DNA of 64,000 nucleotides from Variovorax sp. Root318D1 (GCF_001424835.1 NZ_LMCQ01000022.1:46602-110601); one strand, 5' to 3'; positions 52,491 through 62,035 are shown, counted from the stretch's first letter. The notes: generated by a model not told the origin, from the sequence alone. Made by a program: numbers and translations.

Positions 52491-54884
52491 ATGGACTCCC
52501 AACCTCCGCTCGATCTCCAGGGTCCCACCGACGGCGACACCACCCTCACGCTGGCCGACTACGCACAAACTGCCTATCTCGAATACGCGCTCAGCGTGGT
52601 CAAGGGCCGCGCGCTGCCCGACGTGTCCGACGGCCAGAAGCCGGTGCAGCGGCGCATCCTCTATTCGATGTCGCGCATGGGCCTGGGCTTTGGCGGCGCC
52701 AACGGCACCGTGGGTGCCAAGCCCGTCAAGAGCGCGCGCGTGGTGGGCGACGTGCTCGGCCGCTTCCATCCGCACAGCGACCAGGCGGCCTATGACGCGC
52801 TGGTGCGCATGGCGCAGGATTTTTCGCAGCGCTACCCGCTGGTCGACGGCCAGGGCAACTTCGGCAGCCGCGACGGCGACGGCGCCGCGGCCATGCGCTA
52901 CACCGAGGCGCGCCTTGCGCGCATCACCAGCCTGCTGCTCGACGAGATCGACGAAGGCACGGTCGATTTCATTCCCAACTACGACGGCAGCACCGAAGAA
53001 CCGCGCCTCTTGCCCGCGCGCCTGCCGTTCACGCTGCTCAATGGCGCCAGCGGCATCGCAGTCGGTCTGGCCACCGAAATCCCGAGCCACAACCTGCGCG
53101 AGATTGCCGATGCCTGCGTGGCACTGATCAAGGCGAACGGCAAGCTCAGCGACGAGGAGCTGCTGCAGATCGTGCCCGGGCCCGACTACCCCGGCGGCGC
53201 CCAGATCATCAGTGGCCCGGCCGACATCGCCGACGCCTACCGCACCGGCCGCGGCTCCCTCAAGGTGCGCGCGCGCTGGAAGATCGAGGACCTTGCGCGC
53301 GGCCAATGGCAGCTCGTGGTCAACGAACTGCCGCCCGGCGTCAGCACGCAGAAGGTGCTCGAAGAGATCGAGGAAATCACCAACCCCAAGGTCAAGGCCG
53401 GCAAGAAGGCGCTCTCAGCCGACCAGACCCAGCTGAAGGCCGCGATGCTCTCGGTGCTCGACGTGGTGCGCGACGAATCCAGCAAGGACGCCGCGGTGCG
53501 CCTGGTGTTCGAGCCCAAGACCTCGCGCATCAGCCAGGAAGAATTCATCACGACGCTGCTCGCGCAGACCTCGCTCGAAACCTCGTCGTCGATCAACCTC
53601 ACGATGGTGGGCATCGACGGCAAGCCCACGCAGAAGTCGCTGCGCCAGATGCTCAACGAGTGGATCGCGTTCCGCGAGATCACGGTTGAAAAGCGCTCGC
53701 GGCATCGGCTCAACAAGGTGCTGGAGCGCATCCACATCCTCGAGGGCCGGCAGCTGGTGCTGCTCAACATCGACGAGGTGATTGCGATCATCCGCGCGGC
53801 CGAGGACCCGAAGGTCGCACTCATCGCGCGCTTCAATCTCAGCGAACGCCAAGCCGAGGACATCCTTGAAATCCGCCTGCGCCAACTCGCGCGACTCGAG
53901 GCCATCAAGATCGAGCAGGAGCTGAAAGGCCTGCGCGAAGATCAGAAAAAGCTCGAAGACATCCTCGGCAGCCCGACCGCGCTGCGCCGCCTGCTGGTGA
54001 AGGAGATCGAGGCCGACGCCAAGACCTTCGAAGACCCGCGCCGCACGCTGATCCAGGCCGAGAAGCGCGCCGTGGCCGAAGTCAAGGTGGTCGACGAGCC
54101 CGTCACCGTCATCGTCTCGCAGAAGGGCTGGGTCCGCGCGCAGAAGGGCTGGGCAAGCGAGAAGAACGGCACCAACGGCTCGGCAGCGCCCGAATACAGC
54201 TTCAAGTCCGGCGATGCGCTTTACGGCGCCTTCGAGTGCCGCAGCGTCGACACGCTGCTGGTCTTCGGTAGCGCCAAGGACAAATCTGTGCGCGTCTACA
54301 CGGTGCCCGTGGCGTCACTCCCAGGCGCGCGCGGCGACGGCCAACCCGTGACGACGCTCATCGAACTCGATGCCGGCACGCACGTCACGCACTTCTTCGC
54401 AGGCCCGATGGGCGCGAGCGTGCTGCTGGCCAACACCGGCGGCTACGGCTTCATCGCCACCGTCGAGAACATGATGTCGCGCCAGCGCGGCGGCAAGGCC
54501 TTCATCGACGTGGGCGAGGGCGAGCAGCTCTGCCGGCCCTCGCTGGTGGGCGGCGCGAGCGGCGCGGAGCCGATGCCGGCGGCCACGCACGTGGCCTGCG
54601 CCTCGACCGGCGGCCGCATCCTGACCTTCGACATCACCGAGCTCAAGAGCCTGCCCAAGGGCGGCCGCGGCCTCACGCTGATCGACCTGGAAGCGAAGGA
54701 CACGCTGGCGGGCGCCGCGGCCTACACGCGCAGCGTGAAGATCGAAGGTATCGGCCGCGGCGGCAAGGAGCGTGACGAGATGCTGGAGATCCGCACGCTC
54801 AACAACGCACGCGGCAGCCGCGCGCGCAAGGGCAAGGCGGCCGACCTCGGCTTCAAGCCGGCCAGCATCGTGCGGGTGCTGTGA
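52491..54884 (+). CDS. parC: DNA topoisomerase IV subunit A
   Basis: Breakage-reunion subunit of topoisomerase IV, 797 residues. Seen: YLEYALSVVKGRALPDVSDGQKPVQRRILY, the active-site Tyr137 in AAMRYTEARLA, QGNFGSRDGD, and a C-terminal region with degenerate beta-pinwheel blades (KGGRGLTLIDLEAKDTL; RGGKAFIDVGEGE). No GyrA-box QRRGGKG, which supports ParC over GyrA. Stop overlaps the next ATG (TGATG). Confidence 0.96.
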   Translation: MDSQPPLDLQGPTDGDTTLTLADYAQTAYLEYALSVVKGRALPDVSDGQKPVQRRILYSMSRMGLGFGGANGTVGAKPVKSARVVGDVLGRFHPHSDQAAYDALVRMAQDFSQRYPLVDGQGNFGSRDGDGAAAMRYTEARLARITSLLLDEIDEGTVDFIPNYDGSTEEPRLLPARLPFTLLNGASGIAVGLATEIPSHNLREIADACVALIKANGKLSDEELLQIVPGPDYPGGAQIISGPADIADAYRTGRGSLKVRARWKIEDLARGQWQLVVNELPPGVSTQKVLEEIEEITNPKVKAGKKALSADQTQLKAAMLSVLDVVRDESSKDAAVRLVFEPKTSRISQEEFITTLLAQTSLETSSSINLTMVGIDGKPTQKSLRQMLNEWIAFREITVEKRSRHRLNKVLERIHILEGRQLVLLNIDEVIAIIRAAEDPKVALIARFNLSERQAEDILEIRLRQLARLEAIKIEQELKGLREDQKKLEDILGSPTALRRLLVKEIEADAKTFEDPRRTLIQAEKRAVAEVKVVDEPVTVIVSQKGWVRAQKGWASEKNGTNGSAAPEYSFKSGDALYGAFECRSVDTLLVFGSAKDKSVRVYTVPVASLPGARGDGQPVTTLIELDAGTHVTHFFAGPMGASVLLANTGGYGFIATVENMMSRQRGGKAFIDVGEGEQLCRPSLVGGASGAEPMPAATHVACASTGGRILTFDITELKSLPKGGRGLTLIDLEAKDTLAGAAAYTRSVKIEGIGRGGKERDEMLEIRTLNNARGSRARKGKAADLGFKPASIVRVL

Positions 54885-55072
54885 TGGGCGGCATCGACAT
54901 CAGCGTCATCGGCCTCTTCATTGCGGTGGTCACCGGCCTTGCCAGCTTCTGGTTCGGCCGCCGCATGCGCATGAAGCGCGGGGCCAAGCAGCGCGAGAAG
55001 GACCGTATCGCGGCGCAGGCCAACGAAACCCGGCAGCAGCGCCGGGCGCGCGAGCGCAAGGAACGCAACTAG
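54884..55072 (+). CDS. 62-residue membrane protein following parC
   Basis: Small protein with one N-terminal transmembrane segment (ISVIGLFIAVVTGLASFWFG) and a very basic tail (RRMRMKRGAKQREKDRIAA... RRARERKERN) with net charge about +15, so a cytoplasmic tail able to touch nucleic acid or lipid is plausible. The ATG overlaps the parC stop by one base. No family recognised; function unknown. Confidence 0.72.
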   Translation: MGGIDISVIGLFIAVVTGLASFWFGRRMRMKRGAKQREKDRIAAQANETRQQRRARERKERN

Positions 55073-55088
55073 AGGGCTGTTGCAGGCC

Positions 55089-56210
55089 TCAGTGCAGGCC
55101 CTGCCACCAGCGCTCGTTGGTGCGCGCCTTGCCCACCGTCAGCACTTCGCCGATCACCGGCGTCGCCAGTTCGATCTTCTTGGCTTCCGACAGGTCCGCG
55201 ATGCGATCGAGCGGATCGTGCCAAGTGTGGAAGGCGAGGTCGAAAGTGCTGTTGTGCACCGAATAGAGCACCTTGCCGCGCAGGTCTTCGAAGGCCTGCA
55301 CGCTCTGCTCGGGCGTCATGTGCACCGCGGGCCAGTAGGCGTCGTAGGCGCCGTTTTCCATCAGCGCCAGGTCGAAGCCGCCGAAGCGCTCGCCGATCTG
55401 CTTGAAGCCCGGGAAATAGCCCGAGTCGCCGCTGTAGAAGATGCGCTGGTCGCCGCTTTGCACCACCCATGAGGCCCACAGCGTGCGGTCGCGATCGGTC
55501 AGCGTGCGGCCCGAGAAGTGCTGCGCCGGCGTGGCGGTGAGCTTCACGCCATCGTGTTCGCCGCCTTGCCACCAGTCGAGCTCGGTCACGCGCTCCGCGG
55601 GCACGCCCATGGCCACAATCCGCGCACGCACCCCCAGCGGCACGAAGTAGTGCTTCACGCGCTGCGCCAGGTACTCGATGGTGGCCACGTCGAGGTGGTC
55701 GTAGTGATCGTGGGAAAGGATCAGGCCTTCGATTGGCGGCAGCTGCTCGAGCTTGAGCGGCGGCTTGTGGAAGCGCTTGGGCCCGGCGAAGCTGAACGGC
55801 GAGGCACGTTCGCTGAACACAGGGTCGATCAGCCAGTATTTGCCCTGCAGCTTGAGCAGGTGTGACGAATGGCCGAGCCGCACCACGTGGTTGGCTTTGT
55901 TGTCGAGCGCGTCCAGGTCGGCGGTACTCAGCATGCGCACCGGAATCGGATCGACCGGCACGGTGTCGATCTTGCTGCCGACGATGAAGCGCGACCAGAT
56001 GCGCCATGCGCTGGCGGAGGGCTTGACTTCCGGGTTCGGCAGATTTTGAAAGGTGCAGCCCTTGAACTGCGGCGATGCGTCGTAGCGTGCTCCGCATCCA
56101 CTGTTGCTGGTGCAGGCGGCCACCAGCGTGCAACTGGCCGCGAGCAGCAAGGTGCCACAGCGGCGAAAGCTGCGCTGGAGGAGATTCGCGGGGCGGGCGT
56201 CTTCGTTCAT
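55089..56210 (-). CDS. MBL-fold metallo-hydrolase, NAPE-PLD-like lipoprotein
   Basis: 373 residues. N-terminal signal with lipobox LVAAC; then a metallo-beta-lactamase fold with VVRLGHSSHLLKLQGKYWLIDPVFS split across two strands, the metal motif LSHDHYDHLDVATIEYLA, TPAQHFSGR, FYSGDSGYFPGFKQIGERF and DLALMENGAYDAYW. These fit the UlaG / N-acyl-phosphatidylethanolamine phospholipase D-like group. ATG 56210 chosen (MNEDARPANLLQRSF); upstream extension to 56315 is not signal-like. Convergent with the small basic protein. Confidence 0.88.
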   Translation of the reverse strand: MNEDARPANLLQRSFRRCGTLLLAASCTLVAACTSNSGCGARYDASPQFKGCTFQNLPNPEVKPSASAWRIWSRFIVGSKIDTVPVDPIPVRMLSTADLDALDNKANHVVRLGHSSHLLKLQGKYWLIDPVFSERASPFSFAGPKRFHKPPLKLEQLPPIEGLILSHDHYDHLDVATIEYLAQRVKHYFVPLGVRARIVAMGVPAERVTELDWWQGGEHDGVKLTATPAQHFSGRTLTDRDRTLWASWVVQSGDQRIFYSGDSGYFPGFKQIGERFGGFDLALMENGAYDAYWPAVHMTPEQSVQAFEDLRGKVLYSVHNSTFDLAFHTWHDPLDRIADLSEAKKIELATPVIGEVLTVGKARTNERWWQGLH

Positions 56211-56414
56211 GGGCTCGGGTGTGGTCGGGTTTTGCGGCGCGAGCTTAGCCCGGGCGCCGCGCCGAATGGTTTCAACGGCAGAAACATTCGGCGCAAAGGG
56301 GCATTCCCGCCGCACGCCACCTGTCGTATGCCATGCGTTCTATGGATGGCAGCGGCATGGCCCGGCACACTGCGAAGCGCCAAGTTTCGCGGACTACGAA
56401 AAGGCGCACACACC

Positions 56415-58007
56415 ATGAGCAGCAACCGCTATCCCATCATCTACGTGCGCGGCTACGCCATGACCGAAGCCGAGCGCGACGACACCGCCGCTGATCCGTT
56501 CTGCGGCTTCAACGTGGGCTCCACCGTGTACCGCGCAACGGTGAAGAAGGAGGCACCTGCGCAGAAGTTCGTCTTCGAATCTCCGGTGGTACGGCTCCTT
56601 GCCGACTACCAGTACCAGAGCGTCTACCAGAACGGCTTGGACATTCTCGATAACGACTGGAAGCCCTCCCCCGACGAAACCGGCAAGGACGTGGACGGCA
56701 TTCCGGCTGCATCCATCGTGATCTACCGCTACTACGACAGCGGCTCCGAGTTGCTTGGCGATGGCAAGTCGCGCGACGTGAAGATCTATGCGCAGGGCTT
56801 GAGCAAGCTGATCCTTCGCGTGCGCGATCTGGTGGCGCAGCGGGAGGGTGACGCCTTCTCGCCCGCGGACTTCCGCTGCTACCTGGTGGCGCATTCGATG
56901 GGCGGGCTGGTGGTGCGGGCCTTCCTGCAGAACCCGGCGCTCGGCGATGCGGCGGCGCGGGCCTGCGTCGACAAGGTGTTCACCTATGCCACGCCGCACA
57001 ACGGTATCGACATGGGCGGCGTCAACGTGCCGGCCTGGCTCACGGCCAACGAGATGAACACCTTCAACCGCGAGAGGATGTCGGAGTTCCTGGACACGGC
57101 ACCGATCGACGGCCGCATGGACTACCTGCCGGCCTCCGCCTTCCCGGCCGAGCGCATCTTCTGCATGGTGGGCTCCAACCGCGGCGACTACGAGGCTGCC
57201 AAGGGTCTTTCGCGCATGTTCGCGGGCCACGGCAGCGATGGGCTGGTGCGCATCGAGAACGCCTCGCTCTGGTCCATCGACGAGGCCAAGCGCAGCAAGC
57301 CCGTGGCCACTGCCTACGCGTTTCGTTCGCACTCGGGCTACTTCGGCATCGTCAATTCCGAGGAGGCCTACCAGAACCTCGTGCGCTTTTTGTTCGGAGA
57401 CGTGCGCGTCGATCTCTGGTTCGACGTCGACGGCGTGACTCTGCCGCCCGACCTGCCCAAGGATGCCGACGTCGATGCGCTCTACCAGGTCGAACTGCTC
57501 GCCTCGCCGCGCGGCAAGCGCTGGTACCTGAGCCGCCGTGTGGCCGAGGAAGACTCGCCCGCCTGCCGCACGCACAAGGAGCTGACCGACCCGGAAAAGC
57601 CGGAGCGCCGCTCGGTCTATCTCTCGACCGTGTTCCTGGCCAACAAGGCGCGCGTGAAGCAGGACCGGCCGACGCTGGCCTACGCCATGACGCTGGGCGT
57701 CCGCGTGCCCGACTACCAGGTGAACAAGAAGTTCTGGCTCGACGGCCACTACGAAGGCAGTTCGCTGTTCCGCGACACGCTGGTGGTCGAGATCGCGCCA
57801 CCTCGGGCGGACGATTCGGCGCAGAACTGGAACGTCAAGTACGGCTGGCAGACCGACACCGCGGGGCAGGCGTCGCTTCCGATCAGCCCGAAGCAGCTGG
57901 CCAACGGCAAGCTGCAGTTCATCGTGCCGCTTTCCAGCCTGGGCGCGGCACCGGCGGCCCCCGGCATCAGCGGCAAGGTGCGGCTCGAAGTGAGCGCCTG
58001 GAGCTGA
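56415..58007 (+). CDS. large alpha/beta hydrolase (lipase/PGAP1-like), function unknown
   Basis: 530 residues, no signal peptide. First 350 residues form a lipase-like alpha/beta-hydrolase: RYPIIYVRGYAMTE, CYLVAHSMGGLVVRAFL (nucleophile elbow about residues 155-161) and VFTYATPHNGIDMGG; HGSDGLV and RSHSGYFGI may supply Asp and His. The last 180 residues (FGDVRVDLWFDVDGVTLP...) are a separate beta-rich domain I do not recognise, ending KVRLEVSAWS. No operon partner. Upstream 204 bases hold no visible element. Confidence 0.8.
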   Translation: MSSNRYPIIYVRGYAMTEAERDDTAADPFCGFNVGSTVYRATVKKEAPAQKFVFESPVVRLLADYQYQSVYQNGLDILDNDWKPSPDETGKDVDGIPAASIVIYRYYDSGSELLGDGKSRDVKIYAQGLSKLILRVRDLVAQREGDAFSPADFRCYLVAHSMGGLVVRAFLQNPALGDAAARACVDKVFTYATPHNGIDMGGVNVPAWLTANEMNTFNRERMSEFLDTAPIDGRMDYLPASAFPAERIFCMVGSNRGDYEAAKGLSRMFAGHGSDGLVRIENASLWSIDEAKRSKPVATAYAFRSHSGYFGIVNSEEAYQNLVRFLFGDVRVDLWFDVDGVTLPPDLPKDADVDALYQVELLASPRGKRWYLSRRVAEEDSPACRTHKELTDPEKPERRSVYLSTVFLANKARVKQDRPTLAYAMTLGVRVPDYQVNKKFWLDGHYEGSSLFRDTLVVEIAPPRADDSAQNWNVKYGWQTDTAGQASLPISPKQLANGKLQFIVPLSSLGAAPAAPGISGKVRLEVSAWS

Positions 58008-58074
58008 AACGGGACCCCGAAAGCGGGCTCGCGGGGCCATACTCGGCCATCCAAGGTCCTGCTTTCCATCCATC

Positions 58075-58611
58075 ATGAAAACTGCCGTTCTCGTCATCGA
58101 CATGCAGCGTGGCCTCTGCGACGATCCGCCTCGCCCTCACGAGGCCGGCGAAGTCGTGCAGCGAATCAATGCGCTCACCGAACGGGCGCGCGCCGCGGGC
58201 GTGCCGGTGGCCTTTATCCAGCATGAGAACGCCGTCGACCTGGAATTCGATTCCGAGCGCTGGCAGCTGGCCGATGCGCTGCACGTCGATGCGGGCGACA
58301 CGAAGATCCGTAAAACGACGCCTGACTCGTTCCTGCGCACGCCGCTCGAGGCCTGGCTGACCGGGCAAGGGGTGCAGCGCGTGGTGATCTGCGGCTACTC
58401 GTCGGAGTTTTGCGTGGATACCACTGTGCGCCGTGCCGCCGGGCTGGGCTACGAGGTCACGCTCGCGGCCGACGCGCACACCTCGCACGACAAGCCGCAC
58501 GCCACGGGCGCTTTCATTCGCGCACACCACAACGCCACGCTGCCGGACATCACGAGCTTTGGCGTGCCGATCCGCGCGGTCGACAGCGCGAAGATTACGT
58601 TCGGCGAGTGA
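58075..58611 (+). CDS. cysteine hydrolase, isochorismatase-like family
   Basis: 178 residues. Catalytic triad recognisable: Asp in AVLVIDMQRGLCDDP, Lys in KIRKTTPDSFLRTPL, and nucleophile Cys in VVICGYSSEFCVDTTVR. Nicotinamidase/isochorismatase-like hydrolases act on amides, carbamates or enol-ethers; the metal-site histidines of nicotinamidase are not evident. Single gene, 67 bases after the lipase-like gene; convergent with the phosphoesterase. Confidence 0.92.
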   Translation: MKTAVLVIDMQRGLCDDPPRPHEAGEVVQRINALTERARAAGVPVAFIQHENAVDLEFDSERWQLADALHVDAGDTKIRKTTPDSFLRTPLEAWLTGQGVQRVVICGYSSEFCVDTTVRRAAGLGYEVTLAADAHTSHDKPHATGAFIRAHHNATLPDITSFGVPIRAVDSAKITFGE

Positions 58612-58617
58612 GCGCCG

Positions 58618-59355
58618 CTACGGCATGCGCCCGGTGGAGAGCGCGCAGGCCCAGTCCGGACGCGCGTGCTCCAGAGCCAGTGCAGCCATGGCCGCGTGGT
58701 CATACGGCACGGCAATGAGCGTGGAGATCCAGGCGCCTGCCGAACGCTCGACGATGGCATAGCGCGCATCCGGCGAACCTGTTTCGACAGCGTGCGGGTA
58801 GGGATGGATATCGTCATACGCTGGCAGGCCGACGCTCCCCGGATTGACGATCAGCTGCCCGCTGGAAGCGCGTGCCACGCGCGGCACATGCGTGTGACCG
58901 CACGCGATCAGCTCTGCATCGACCTTGCCGAGCCGCGCGTCGATTTCCGGCATGGTTGCCGCCCGGAAGTTCGAGGGCTCGACGGTCTCCAGAAAGTACT
59001 CGAGATCGCTCGCTGGCGTGCCATGGCAAAGCACGACTTCAGGACTGAAGCGAAGGCTCGGCCCTAGAGATGCCATCCATTCGAACTCCTTCTCGCCGAG
59101 CCGCGAATGCGCAAACTCGTCCGAAGGTCCTCGCCGGCCGGACGGCAGGGTAAGAAGCTGGCGCTCATGGTTCCCGGCAAGATGAACCCAGTCCTGGGCC
59201 ATCAGGAACTGCGCAGTCTCCAGCGGCATCAGCGGACCCGAGAGGCTGTCGCCCAGGTTGACGATGGCGTCCACGCCGCGGCGGCGGATGTCCTTGACCA
59301 CGGCCTTCAGTGCAGGAAGATTTCCATGAATGTCGGAGACGATCGCAATGCGCAT
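58618..59355 (-). CDS. metallophosphoesterase (YfcE-like phosphodiesterase)
   Basis: 245 residues. Calcineurin-type fold with metal-binding motifs IVSDIHGNLPAL, LGDSLSGP, GNHERQLL, CHGTPASD and CGHTHVPR, and the closing NPGSVGLPAYDD. ATG 59355 (MRIAIVSDIHGN) is preferred over the in-frame ATG at 59376. Substrate (phosphodiester, diadenosine or other) unknown. Monocistronic. Confidence 0.92.
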   Translation of the reverse strand: MRIAIVSDIHGNLPALKAVVKDIRRRGVDAIVNLGDSLSGPLMPLETAQFLMAQDWVHLAGNHERQLLTLPSGRRGPSDEFAHSRLGEKEFEWMASLGPSLRFSPEVVLCHGTPASDLEYFLETVEPSNFRAATMPEIDARLGKVDAELIACGHTHVPRVARASSGQLIVNPGSVGLPAYDDIHPYPHAVETGSPDARYAIVERSAGAWISTLIAVPYDHAAMAALALEHARPDWACALSTGRMP

Positions 59356-59409
59356 TCGCAAACCCTGTGCAGGCAACGGAGGGAGGAGGGAGGTGAGAGG
59401 GGCGCGATC

Positions 59410-61131
59410 TTAGTCCGAGCCCGGCCGCCACACCCGCGCCAGCGCCGCCAGCTTGCCTTTGAAGCTCAGCCGGTCGTTCGAGAGCGCATCGATGAAGTCG
59501 GAAAGCCGCTGCGACTTCACCATGGTGTAGATGGTCAGCCAGGTTGTGAACCCGAACACAACGCCGAACGAGATCACCTTGCGCCACAGCGGCGCGTCGG
59601 CCTCGGCGAGGAGGTTCATGCCGAGAAAGCCTGTCGTCACGGTGCCGATCAGGCCGAACAGCGTGACCACCGTGAGACGTACCACGGTGCTCGCTTGCCT
59701 GCGCAGGCTGTCGGCGTCAAGGTAGGTGTTCATGTCGGCGATGCGCGCCTTGACCTCGTCGTAGAGCGGATCGAGCCCGAGATGCGCTGTGCACATGTGG
59801 GAGAGCGCCCGCACCTGCGACTGCTCCGAGATCTCGTGGAACCAGTAGCGGTGCGTGAAGCGCAGAAAGCGCTCGAAGCTCGCGCGAATGGCGCGCTTGA
59901 ACTGCTTCACGCTCGGCGTGCTGCGGATGTCGAGCCGCTTGAGGGCCTCCACCAACTGGTCCGAGAACATCAGGAGCGAAGCCTTCTGGAAATGCGCGAT
60001 GAGGAACAGCAGGAAGTGCTGGTGCCTGAACTGCGCGAGCACGCCGCGGTCGCGGCAGCAGAAGAACTCGGAGCGCGCATCGCCCACCACGACCAGCGCG
60101 TGGCCGTTGCAAAGATAGCGCGTGTTCGGCGCCGCGCCCGCGTCGACCCAGAAGCGGTCATAGCAATAGCGCTTCTCGAAGTCGGCAAGATGCTGGTCGG
60201 CGTAGGGCAGGTGCGCCTGCTGCGCCGCATCGGCCTCGGCCGCGCCCGTCACCAGCCCGAGCCGGATGAAGTCGTTGCGCGAGAGGCGTTTGGGATCGTC
60301 GAGCGAAAGGTAGGCCATCACCGGCATGCGGTAGTACTCGATCTGGCGGAAGCGCAGCACGCCAGGGTCGTCGGAATGGTCGCTCACCAGCGGCCGCATC
60401 AGGTAGGCCCAGTGGGCCGAGATGCGCGGCGCGCGGTGTTGGGCCACGTGCGAAAGAAAAGCTTCGCGTTGCTGCGCATCCGAACGCGCGAGCACGCTGC
60501 CGTCGGGCGCCAGCCATTCGACACTGGCCATGCAATGCAGCGCGCCGCCCTCGGCGTTCCAGCCAGCCGGATACGCGCGGCCGAAACGGTAAAGCAGGTC
60601 TTGCGCCTGCGCGAGGCTCAGGTTGTCCACGCCGACTTCGAGGTTGAGCATCACCACGTCGATGTCGAAGAAGAAATACAGGTCGCAATGCACCACGTCG
60701 AGCGTGATGGGCGCATCGCCGGCCTGCGCCACCACGCGCACCGCCGCAATGTCGTGGCGGCGGAAGATGCGCATCGGCGAATTGCCGTCGTTGCCGTCTG
60801 CATGGCCGCCCTTGCTCCCGGAACGTCCCTCGCCGTAGAGAAAGCGCTGCACATAGGGCAGGAAGCTCACGAACTCGTTGTAGTGCCGCTCGTGAAAGCG
60901 GCCGCTGTCGCCGGTGTATTCGTCGATCTCTTCGCGCCACGGCGAGGCATCGCCCATCTCGCGCAGCACATGCCAAGGGCCGTGGTGCGAGGGCTTGTCG
61001 TCCGGAGCCGGCATCAGTCGCAAAGGCCAAAGCAGGGCCTGCCTGAAATGCTGCACTGCTGGGGCGGCGGAAGCGCCCGAAGGAAATGCGCCTGCATCTG
61101 CGCGAACGGGAACCTCGGGTGTATTCAGCAT
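59410..61131 (-). CDS. membrane protein with CorA-like C-terminal domain
   Basis: 573 residues. The last 120 residues resemble a CorA-type divalent cation channel: a long helix (DPLYDEVKARIADMNTYLDADSLRRQ...), then two transmembrane segments (about 485-503 and 520-540) with Gly504-Met505-Asn506, the CorA selectivity motif, between them. The first 420 residues are a large soluble part (FRRHDIAAVRVV..., HCDLYFFFDIDVVMLNLEV) that is not the usual CorA funnel as far as I can tell. Transport of Mg2+ or Ni2+/Co2+ is inferred only. Divergent from the kgu operon. Confidence 0.78.
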   Translation of the reverse strand: MLNTPEVPVRADAGAFPSGASAAPAVQHFRQALLWPLRLMPAPDDKPSHHGPWHVLREMGDASPWREEIDEYTGDSGRFHERHYNEFVSFLPYVQRFLYGEGRSGSKGGHADGNDGNSPMRIFRRHDIAAVRVVAQAGDAPITLDVVHCDLYFFFDIDVVMLNLEVGVDNLSLAQAQDLLYRFGRAYPAGWNAEGGALHCMASVEWLAPDGSVLARSDAQQREAFLSHVAQHRAPRISAHWAYLMRPLVSDHSDDPGVLRFRQIEYYRMPVMAYLSLDDPKRLSRNDFIRLGLVTGAAEADAAQQAHLPYADQHLADFEKRYCYDRFWVDAGAAPNTRYLCNGHALVVVGDARSEFFCCRDRGVLAQFRHQHFLLFLIAHFQKASLLMFSDQLVEALKRLDIRSTPSVKQFKRAIRASFERFLRFTHRYWFHEISEQSQVRALSHMCTAHLGLDPLYDEVKARIADMNTYLDADSLRRQASTVVRLTVVTLFGLIGTVTTGFLGMNLLAEADAPLWRKVISFGVVFGFTTWLTIYTMVKSQRLSDFIDALSNDRLSFKGKLAALARVWRPGSD

Positions 61132-61192
61132 CGCGCGAGTGTAGGCAGAAGGGCTCGTGAACGGGCGACCTAGGGAAATCCCTTGGTGGTTA

Positions 61193-61206
61193 TGAAACCG
61201 GTTTCA
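61193..61206. promoter_or_regulatory. PtxS-type operator TGAAACCGGTTTCA
   Basis: Perfect 14-base palindrome, 73 bases upstream of the kguE ATG in the 148-base divergent gap. It is identical to the palindrome described for the LacI-family repressor PtxS, which controls the 2-ketogluconate operon of Pseudomonas in response to 2-ketogluconate. The ptxS gene itself is not in this window. Confidence 0.85.
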
Positions 61207-61279
61207 AATAAGCTGCATGCATTGCTTTCGAGGCATGCGCGCGTCGACGCCGTGTTTGCCGTTCCCACCAGGTGCCCTG

Positions 61280-62023
61280 ATGTCTTTCCAGCTTTTGATT
61301 TCCCTGTCGTCCTTCGGAGCGGCCGAAGTGGGCCGGCATGGTCAGCTCTGGTGCGCGCAGATGGCATTGGAGGCAGGTGCCGAATCGGTCGAGGTGCGCG
61401 GCGAAATGTTGCGAAACCCCGAGGCCGAGCTGCCTTCGCTGGCCGGCCTGGCCTCGGTGTATTCGAGCCCCGAGGGGCTCTGGGCCGAAGGCGGCTGGCT
61501 CGACAGCGCCGCACTTGGGCGCGGCATTGCCGCCGCAACCCGGCTGGGCGCGAAGCGGCTCAAGATGTCGATCGGCGACTTTCGTGCGTCCTCGCACGGC
61601 TCGCTCTGGGGCCTGAAGGTGCAGCTCGCCGATACGCGCGTCGAGCTGCTGATCGAGAACGACCAGACCGTGCGCGCCGGCACGCTGCCCGCGCTGCAAG
61701 CTTTCTTCGATGCGGCCGACCGCGCTGGCGTGGCGCTGGGCCTGACCTTCGACATGGGCAACTGGCACTGGGTTGGCGAATGTCCCCTGCAGGCCGCAGA
61801 GGCGCTGGGCCGCCGCGTGCGCTATGTGCACTGCAAGGGCGTGCAGCGCCTGCCGCACAAGTGGGTGGCGGTGCCGCTGGGTGACTCCGCCGCGCCATGG
61901 CGCGCCGTGCTGCGTGCGCTGCCCGCCGATGTGCCGCACGCCATCGAATACCCCCTGGTCGGCGACGACCTGCTGGCCGCCACGCGCACGCAAATCGACT
62001 TCATCCGCGCCGCACGGGCGTAG
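61280..62023 (+). CDS. kguE: KguE-type sugar phosphate isomerase/epimerase-like protein
   Basis: TIM-barrel protein of 247 residues of the xylose-isomerase-like (AP endonuclease 2) superfamily; first gene of the 2-ketogluconate operon. Seen: LLISLSSFGAAEVGRHGQ, VEVRGEMLRN, LLIENDQTVRAG, and LTFDMGNWHWVGE carrying the expected metal-site residues. AGGTG lies five bases before the ATG at 61280; an upstream ATG at 61217 is within the leader and less likely. Its exact reaction is not established even in Pseudomonas. Confidence 0.85.
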   Translation: MSFQLLISLSSFGAAEVGRHGQLWCAQMALEAGAESVEVRGEMLRNPEAELPSLAGLASVYSSPEGLWAEGGWLDSAALGRGIAAATRLGAKRLKMSIGDFRASSHGSLWGLKVQLADTRVELLIENDQTVRAGTLPALQAFFDAADRAGVALGLTFDMGNWHWVGECPLQAAEALGRRVRYVHCKGVQRLPHKWVAVPLGDSAAPWRAVLRALPADVPHAIEYPLVGDDLLAATRTQIDFIRAARA

Positions 62024-62035
62024 GCAGAACCCAAC

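Noticed and set aside
56394..58103. 569-codon minus-strand open frame opposite the large hydrolase
   Set aside because: The plus-strand frame carries lipase motifs; the minus frame has none and a biased His/Val/Gly composition.
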